Below, one piece after another: positions 59,296-64,000 of a stretch of 64,000 bases of DNA (position 1 is the first letter of the stretch; each line of letters begins with the position of its first letter). The position numbers and the translations under genes were made by a program. The stretch lies in NCBI GenBank assembly GCA_002482965.1, contig DLGZ01000027.1, forward strand, positions 1 through 64,000, read 5' to 3'. This DNA is from Verrucomicrobiaceae bacterium UBA7681. Lineage in GTDB: Bacteria > Verrucomicrobiota > Verrucomicrobiia > Verrucomicrobiales > Verrucomicrobiaceae. The notes beneath the pieces were generated by a model. The model worked only from the letters and a program-made list of their open reading frames with translations. It did no database searches and had not been told where the DNA came from.

Positions 59296-60573
59296 ATGCC
59301 TGAAGCACCAACCGAAACACCGCATACCGCCGCTCCTCCCTGGGAAACGAAAGTGCCGATCACGCGACGCAGCCTGTCGCGCAAGCTGGCGTTCTGGTCC
59401 GTGGTGGCCGCACTGGTTCTGGTGATGATCTACGCCCTGCAGCCGCGGGCGGTGGAGGTGGAGACCGGGGTGGTTCAGCAGGGACCGCTGACGGTGTATG
59501 TGTCCGAGGAAGGAAAGACGCGCATCCGCAACCGCCATATAGTTGCCGCGCCGGTGGCGGGCAGCATGCAGCGCGTGGTCTTAAAGCCTGGAGATGTGGT
59601 GAAGGCCGGTGAAACGGTGCTCACTCGCATCGAGCCGACGCTGTCGCCACTGCTGGATGCCCGGGCGCGCTCGCAGGCACAGGCACGTGTCGATGGGGCG
59701 ATTGCCACTCGCAGCCGGGCCAACGAAGACATCGAGATGTCACGTACCGGTCTGAAATATGCGCAGGCGAATTGGGACCGCATCAAGAACAATACGGACA
59801 AGGGGACCGTCAGCGCCACCGACCGCGATACGTTTGAGCGTGAGGCTGAAATGAAAACGCGAGAGGTTCGTTCGGCTGAATTCGCCCTCCAGGTGGCCGA
59901 TTTTGAACTGGAACAGGCGAGGGCGGCGCTGCAGCAGATCGACAAGCCGAGCACGGGCGGTGCATTCATTGAGGTGCGTGCTCCGGTCAGCGGAGTCGTG
60001 CTGCGTGTGCAGCAGGAGAGCGCGACGATCGTGGCGCCGGGGGCTCCGATTTTGGAAATTGGTGATCCCACTGACTTAGAGATCGAGGCGGAAATCCTCT
60101 CACGCGATGCGGTGACGATCAAACCGGGAGCTCTGGTCACGGTGGAGCAGTGGGGGGGGGATGCGCCGGCAAAAGCCCGCGTGCGGCGCGTGGAACCTGC
60201 TGCGTTTACCAAGGTGTCTGCGCTGGGTGTCGAAGAGCAGCGGGTGCTGGTCCTGAGTGATTTTACGGAGCAGACGCCTGCTTTGAAAGCGCTGGGAGAC
60301 CGTTACCGCGTGGAAGTGCGTGTGGCGGTGTGGCACAGCGATGAAACGCTGCTGGTGCCAGCGGGAGCCCTGTTTCGTGAAGGCAGCGAGTGGAAGACGT
60401 TTCTCTTTGCTGCCGGAAGCAGCGCCAAGGCTGTGGTGGTGAAGGCTGGACGCACGGACGGCAAATTCACGCAGGTGCTGGAAGGCCTCAAAAAGGGTGA
60501 TGAAGTACTGATGCACCCGCCGGACACCGTGCGGGACGGCACAAGTGTGGTGAAGCGTGCGGAGTTGAAATAA
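59296..60573 (+). CDS. Periplasmic adaptor (HlyD/RND membrane-fusion) protein
   Basis: A 425-residue membrane-fusion protein. One N-terminal anchor (FWSVVAALVLVMIYAL) is followed by a lipoyl half-motif (RHIVAAPVAGSMQRVVLKPGD), a coiled-coil hairpin (about 125-225), the second lipoyl half (EVRAPVSGVVLRVQQES), and beta-barrel/membrane-proximal parts (VLSDFTEQTPALK, LLVPAGALFREG). It would link an inner-membrane transporter to an outer-membrane channel. No pump or TolC gene is adjacent: the next gene is convergent and the previous divergent. The orphan state is unusual. A terminator at 60572-60599 overlaps its stop. Confidence 0.85.
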   Translation: MPEAPTETPHTAAPPWETKVPITRRSLSRKLAFWSVVAALVLVMIYALQPRAVEVETGVVQQGPLTVYVSEEGKTRIRNRHIVAAPVAGSMQRVVLKPGDVVKAGETVLTRIEPTLSPLLDARARSQAQARVDGAIATRSRANEDIEMSRTGLKYAQANWDRIKNNTDKGTVSATDRDTFEREAEMKTREVRSAEFALQVADFELEQARAALQQIDKPSTGGAFIEVRAPVSGVVLRVQQESATIVAPGAPILEIGDPTDLEIEAEILSRDAVTIKPGALVTVEQWGGDAPAKARVRRVEPAAFTKVSALGVEEQRVLVLSDFTEQTPALKALGDRYRVEVRVAVWHSDETLLVPAGALFREGSEWKTFLFAAGSSAKAVVVKAGRTDGKFTQVLEGLKKGDEVLMHPPDTVRDGTSVVKRAELK

Positions 60574-60599
60574 AAAAGGCGGCCTCCTTCGAGGCCGCC
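60572..60599 (-). terminator. Rho-independent terminator between convergent genes
   Basis: GGCGGCCTC (60578-60586) and GAGGCCGCC (60591-60599) form a perfect 9-bp stem with tetraloop CTTC. The minus strand has TTTTTT directly after it, so it mainly ends the Gfo/Idh/MocA transcript, and it sits right at the end of the adaptor gene. Confidence 0.8.
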
Positions 60600-60623
60600 A
60601 TAGAAGCACATGCGGGCAGGGGC

Positions 60624-61973
60624 TTAGACTTTCCAGCCGGCGCGGTAATCGCGGGTGAGCCATGAGGCGTCGCCACCGCTGATGTACTCGTGCTTCTCAG
60701 GATTCCATTTCATGGAACCGCCGTGGTAGTAGCTCTGGCTCATGAGGTGGCAGGAGATGGCTGTGCTGGCACCGATGGCGACATCGCAGATGGGCTTCTC
60801 ACGGGTCTTGATCGAGTTGAGCCAGTCTTCGTGATGGTTCTTCGAATTGTAGAGCTTCACTTTGGCATCGGCGAGGTATTCGCGCTCGGTGAGGATGACT
60901 TCACGATCTAGAGAGGTGCCCTTATCGGTCTCTTTGTCCCAGAACTTGTGAATGGTTTTGCCGCCGAGGACGAGCTCGAACTTGCCGCGATTGACGTGCA
61001 CTTCGCCGTTCGCACCATAGAAAGAGACACCTCGGCCCTTGCCGTTGTGATGGAGCGGAATGCCGCTGGCGTAGATGAGCTTCGCGCCGTCGGTGGCGTT
61101 TGCGTAATTTTCAGGAGCGATGATTTCGACCGGGCCGTGCTCATCCTCACCGAGGCCCCACTGGGCGATGTCGATGTGGTGGGCACCCCAGTCGGTGATC
61201 ATGCCGCCGCCGAATTCGCGGGTGTTGCGCCAGGCGGGGAAGTGGTTGTGAACGCCGCGCGGGCTGAGAACGCTGCTGTATGGAACCAGCGGAGCCGGGC
61301 CGCACCACATGTCCCAGTCGAGGCCGGGTTCCATGGGCTCTTCAGGATTGGCGTTGGGCTTGGCGGGGGCACCGAACTGGGTTTCGACGTGGTCGATCTT
61401 GCCGATAATGCCGTTGCGGACGAGTTCGCAAGCCACGCGGAATTCTTTGCTGGAACGCTGCTGGGAACCGGTCTGCAGGATGCGCTTGTTGCTGCGCACG
61501 GAGTCGATGAGCGTGAGAGCCTCGTGGATGTTGTGGGTGAGCGGCTTTTCGCAATAGACGTCCTTGCCAGCGTTCAATGCGGCGATGGCGATGAAGGCAT
61601 GCCAATGGTCAGGCGTGGCGATGACGACGGCGTCGATGTCCTTGCGCTCCAGCAGCTTGCGGAAATCCGCATAGGCTTCACAGCCTTTGAAGCCGGCATC
61701 CTTGTCCTTGCCGTAGCGTTCTTCGACGGTCTTTTTGGCGTTTTCGCGGCGGTTGGTATCGACATCGCAGACAGCCACGATCTGGACTTCTTTACGGCCC
61801 AGGAAGCTGTTGAGATGGCCGCTGTTCATTTTACCCACACCGATGAAGCCGAGCGTGAGACGCTCGCTGGGGGCGGTCTCTGCGCTCCAGACGCGTGAGG
61901 GGAGGATGAAGGGAGCTGCCACCGAGGCGGCGGCAACTTTGGCGAACTGACGGCGTGAGGATGCGGTTTGCAT
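60624..61973 (-). CDS. Tat-exported Gfo/Idh/MocA oxidoreductase
   Basis: A 449-residue protein with a Tat signal (SSRRQFAKVAAASVAAPFIL). The NAD(P)-binding fold has GFIGVGKMNSGH, then VAVCDVDTNRR and DAVVIATPDHWHA, and the family's catalytic VYCEKPL. C-terminal features include GGMITDWGAHHIDIAQWGL. Such Tat-exported enzymes with tightly bound cofactor are abundant in PVC bacteria and act on sugars or cyclitols. It diverges from gmk with only 89 bp between the starts. The start at 61973 is the Met of the Tat leader. Confidence 0.85.
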   Translation of the reverse strand: MQTASSRRQFAKVAAASVAAPFILPSRVWSAETAPSERLTLGFIGVGKMNSGHLNSFLGRKEVQIVAVCDVDTNRRENAKKTVEERYGKDKDAGFKGCEAYADFRKLLERKDIDAVVIATPDHWHAFIAIAALNAGKDVYCEKPLTHNIHEALTLIDSVRSNKRILQTGSQQRSSKEFRVACELVRNGIIGKIDHVETQFGAPAKPNANPEEPMEPGLDWDMWCGPAPLVPYSSVLSPRGVHNHFPAWRNTREFGGGMITDWGAHHIDIAQWGLGEDEHGPVEIIAPENYANATDGAKLIYASGIPLHHNGKGRGVSFYGANGEVHVNRGKFELVLGGKTIHKFWDKETDKGTSLDREVILTEREYLADAKVKLYNSKNHHEDWLNSIKTREKPICDVAIGASTAISCHLMSQSYYHGGSMKWNPEKHEYISGGDASWLTRDYRAGWKV

Positions 61974-62062
61974 GGTTGGTGTTGGGTGGGATTTGAGGGT
62001 GGAACAGTACAGTCGATTTGCCAAGTCTCTTGCACTCGCTGTTGGCGTGGGTATTCGGCAGG

Positions 62063-62665
62063 ATGGAATCTTCAAAACAGCGTCTGGGCCAGTTGATTAT
62101 CGTTTCGGGGCCTTCGGGCACCGGCAAGACGACCCTGGCACGGAAAGTGTGTGATCGTGGCGAGGCGGTCTTTTCCGTCTCCTGCACGACGCGCGCACCG
62201 AGGGCGGGTGAGGTGGACGGGAAGGACTATTTTTTCCTGACCGAGGAAGACTTTTTGGCGCGGGTGGAGCGTGGGGAGCTGTTTGAATACGCTCGCGTCC
62301 ATGGTCGGCTTTACGGCACTCTAAAGAGCTACGTGTATGAGAATCTCAAACGTGGAGTGGATGTGATCATGGACATCGACGTGCAGGGAGCGATGCAGGT
62401 TCGCGCTTGCGAGGACGAACTGGTGAAGCGCTGCCTGCTGGAGATTTTCGTGCTGCCGCCCAGCCTGGAGGAACTACGCAACCGCCTCTCAGGCCGTGCG
62501 ACGGAGGATGCTGCGGCGTTTGAACTGCGCATGCAGAACGCGGCGGCAGAGATGGAGCATTGGCGCAGGTACGGCTACGTGCTCGTCAGCGGTGCTCGTG
62601 AAGATGATGCACGGCGGTTTGATGCGATCCTCGAAGCTGGGCGGATGAGGACAAGCCTGCGGTGA
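62063..62665 (+). CDS. gmk: Guanylate kinase
   Basis: A 200-residue enzyme phosphorylating GMP to GDP. P-loop in VSGPSGTGKTTLARK (residues about 12-26), GMP-binding SVSCTTRAPRAGEVDGKDYFF, then EYARVHGRLYGTLK, and DIDVQGAMQVR. Length is normal. The start at 62063 precedes the P-loop strand by ten residues; an upstream start at 62018 is possible but adds a hydrophobic leader not expected here. Its stop abuts the stop of the convergent nitrilase gene with no bases between. Confidence 0.9.
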   Translation: MESSKQRLGQLIIVSGPSGTGKTTLARKVCDRGEAVFSVSCTTRAPRAGEVDGKDYFFLTEEDFLARVERGELFEYARVHGRLYGTLKSYVYENLKRGVDVIMDIDVQGAMQVRACEDELVKRCLLEIFVLPPSLEELRNRLSGRATEDAAAFELRMQNAAAEMEHWRRYGYVLVSGAREDDARRFDAILEAGRMRTSLR

Positions 62666-63436
62666 TCAGGACGGAATGCCTGCATCTCTGAGCGCTGGGA
62701 ACTGACTGCGCCAGTCGCGGAGCACGGCTGGGTCGATCTGGGCGCTGATGACGCGTTCCTGCTCGGCCGCGTCGGCGATGATGAGTCCATGCGGATCCAC
62801 CACGAGGCTGCGACCCGTGTAGGTGAAGTCGGGATCGGTGCCGCAGCGGTTGACGCCGATGACGTAGGCGAGGTTTTCGATGGCGCGTGCCTGGAGCAGT
62901 GTGATCCAGTGCTGGATGCGTTTCACCGGCCAGGCGGCGATGAAGATTAATACTTCAGCCCCGGCACGAATGGCTGTGCGGGAGAGTTCGGGAAAGCGCA
63001 GATCGTAGCAGATGAGCGGGGCGATGCACAGTCCCTGCCATGCAAAGAGGCTGACGTCGGTGCCGGCGATGTGAGCTTGAGCTTCGCCACCGAGGCTGAA
63101 GGGGTAATTCTTTGTGTAGCGGGAGCGGACGCTGCCATCTGGCGCGATGGCGAGGGCTTGATTCATGCCGCGACCATCACTGGTTGCTGTCACGACTCCA
63201 CCGATGACGCAGCTTTGGTATTGCACGGCCAATTCGCGCAGGAACTGCTCTGTGGGGCCATTCTCTGGCTCGGCGGTGACGGCGAGTTTCATGCTGAAGC
63301 CGGTGGAGAAGGTCTCCGGCAGGACAATGAGAGATCCGGGTTGTGGACTGGCGCTTGCGATCAACTGTCGCGCCTTGGCGTGATTGGCAGGGCGATCTTC
63401 CCAGACGGAATCGATTTGCACGAGATGGACATTCAT
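62666..63436 (-). CDS. Nitrilase/omega-amidase family protein
   Basis: A 256-residue C-N hydrolase. Catalytic triad: LPETFSTGF (Glu), YTKNYPFSLGGE (Lys) and LICYDLRFPE (Cys). The closest known type appears to be the YafV/omega-amidase branch, which hydrolyses alpha-ketoglutaramate and alpha-ketosuccinamate, a metabolite-repair role; this is inferred from the short length and N-terminal LVQIDSVWED. It overlaps the truncated MFS gene by four bases (ATGA), so both belong to one operon. Confidence 0.85.
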   Translation of the reverse strand: MNVHLVQIDSVWEDRPANHAKARQLIASASPQPGSLIVLPETFSTGFSMKLAVTAEPENGPTEQFLRELAVQYQSCVIGGVVTATSDGRGMNQALAIAPDGSVRSRYTKNYPFSLGGEAQAHIAGTDVSLFAWQGLCIAPLICYDLRFPELSRTAIRAGAEVLIFIAAWPVKRIQHWITLLQARAIENLAYVIGVNRCGTDPDFTYTGRSLVVDPHGLIIADAAEQERVISAQIDPAVLRDWRSQFPALRDAGIPS

Positions 63437-64000
63437 AAGCGTTCGTGGTTGGAGCCGGGACGGAGGCGGTGTGAGGATTCAGAATTGCTGCGGGCGCGGA
63501 CGCCAATGAAGCAGCTGGCGGAGAGGATGGTGATGCCGCAGACGATGGCGAAGGTGTCGAACGATATGACCTTGATCATGGCGAAAGCCAGAGATGGAGC
63601 CACGAGACCGCGCACGCCGGTGAGAAAGGTATGAACGCTCATGTACTCGGCAACGGCGTGTTTGTCGGCGAGTTTGGTGACCCAGAGCGCCCAGGTGACG
63701 TTGCCACCGGCATTGGCCATGCCCCACAAGGCCATGCCGAGGGTCCACCAAAAGAGGTTGTGGCCAAGGAAGAAACACAGGATGCCGGCGGCGAAAAACA
63801 CATTGAGTACCGCTCGCACGGTGAAGAGATGGAAGCGGTCATAAACCAGCCCCCAGGGATAGGAAAACACCACCCGGGCGAGCACCGGCACCACTCCGGT
63901 GATCCAGGCGACATTGAACGCGCTCAAGTTGATGCCGTGGCTCGGGTTGGCGAGGTATTCGACGAACAGGCATGCCGCAGCCAGATTGCCGATGCCCATG
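63433..64000 (-). CDS. MFS transporter, C-terminal half, cut by the window edge
   Basis: About 189 residues with some six hydrophobic helices (WITGVVPVLARVVFSY, AVLNVFFAAGILCFFLG, FWWTLGMALWGMANAGG, LVAPSLAFAMIKVISF, FAIVCGITILSASCFIG), half of the twelve expected for MFS. GLVYDRF is the conserved cytoplasmic loop motif between helices of the family (G-x-x-x-D-R). An ATG sits at the very edge (63999), but a half-length start is unlikely, so the N-terminal half should lie beyond the window. Substrate unknown. It is upstream of the nitrilase gene in the same operon. Confidence 0.7.
   Translation of the reverse strand, partial: MGIGNLAAACLFVEYLANPSHGINLSAFNVAWITGVVPVLARVVFSYPWGLVYDRFHLFTVRAVLNVFFAAGILCFFLGHNLFWWTLGMALWGMANAGGNVTWALWVTKLADKHAVAEYMSVHTFLTGVRGLVAPSLAFAMIKVISFDTFAIVCGITILSASCFIGVRARSNSESSHRLRPGSNHERL

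Noticed and set aside
59158..59538. N-terminal extension of the alpha/beta hydrolase to 59538
   Set aside because: It crosses the divergent control region and the start of the RND adaptor gene and has no domain; the family start is at 59157.
1..64000. CRISPR arrays, tRNA or rRNA genes, transposases or integrases
   Set aside because: No regularly spaced repeats, cloverleaf-like or rRNA-like sequences and no transposase or recombinase motifs were recognised on either strand.

Overview
The window reads as a chromosomal segment of a Verrucomicrobiota bacterium, most likely close to Prosthecobacter/Verrucomicrobiaceae. This is inferred from gene content: Tat-exported DUF1501 proteins paired with PSCyt1/PSCyt2/PSD1 and PVC-type dehydrogenase/cytochrome proteins, DUF1080-like and SHD1/PQQ proteins, a TIGR03790 protein, a DUF6807 (PmoA-like) protein, an NPYxPP-type membrane protein remnant, and short 'CATTCGTCATTC' repeats at gene starts. 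No rRNA, tRNA, CRISPR array, transposase or integrase was seen.

Layout. 1-10.6 kb: membrane glycosyltransferase(s), two amidohydrolase-fold proteins, an enolase-superfamily enzyme, a cNMP/FHA sensor, secreted DUF1080-like and PQQ-propeller proteins, TIGR03790, and a PhnP-like metallo-hydrolase. 10.76-11.5 kb: a decayed membrane-protein gene. 11.5-19.0 kb: the most unusual region. An orphan LuxR-type response regulator diverges from four genes: a secreted CxxCH protein, a secreted arthropod-type hemocyanin/prophenoloxidase homologue with all six copper-ligand histidines, a ferritin-like (VioB/RebD-type) protein and a conserved unknown protein. The block lies between two same-orientation copies of the 3' end of metX, which suggests it was inserted there. 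19.0-23.1 kb: metX, an Mrr-like/bactofilin fusion and a large membrane protein. 23.1-33.4 kb: a long minus-strand stretch with two paralogous DUF1501 genes, each directly after a haem c protein gene, plus an esterase and a PmoA-like protein. 33.5-38.4 kb: serine hydrolase, double MBL-fold protein, SDR, TrkA-C membrane protein, MORN lipoprotein. 38.4-41 kb: a cytochrome, an NsrR-like regulator with a large palindrome upstream, and two tiny secreted proteins with strong terminators. 41-46 kb: a MurU-like/AmgK-like pair, then cdsA and dxr. 46-58 kb: a bacterial alpha-2-macroglobulin (1986 aa), an ATP-grasp-like protein, an esterase and a five-PAS histidine kinase. 58-64 kb: alpha/beta hydrolase, RND adaptor, Tat-exported Gfo/Idh/MocA oxidoreductase, gmk, a nitrilase-family amidase and a truncated MFS gene.

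How genes work together. The secreted haem c, DUF1501, PVC dehydrogenase, DUF1080, esterase and oxidoreductase set fits extracytoplasmic breakdown of complex carbohydrates, as is usual in this phylum. The MurU/AmgK pair suggests cell-wall amino-sugar recycling. The 12.4-18.9 kb block looks like a separate acquired module in which a secreted type-3 copper enzyme could oxidise phenols or bind oxygen, with a secreted haem c protein and a cytoplasmic ferritin-like partner. That role is inferred and rests on motif recognition by eye.
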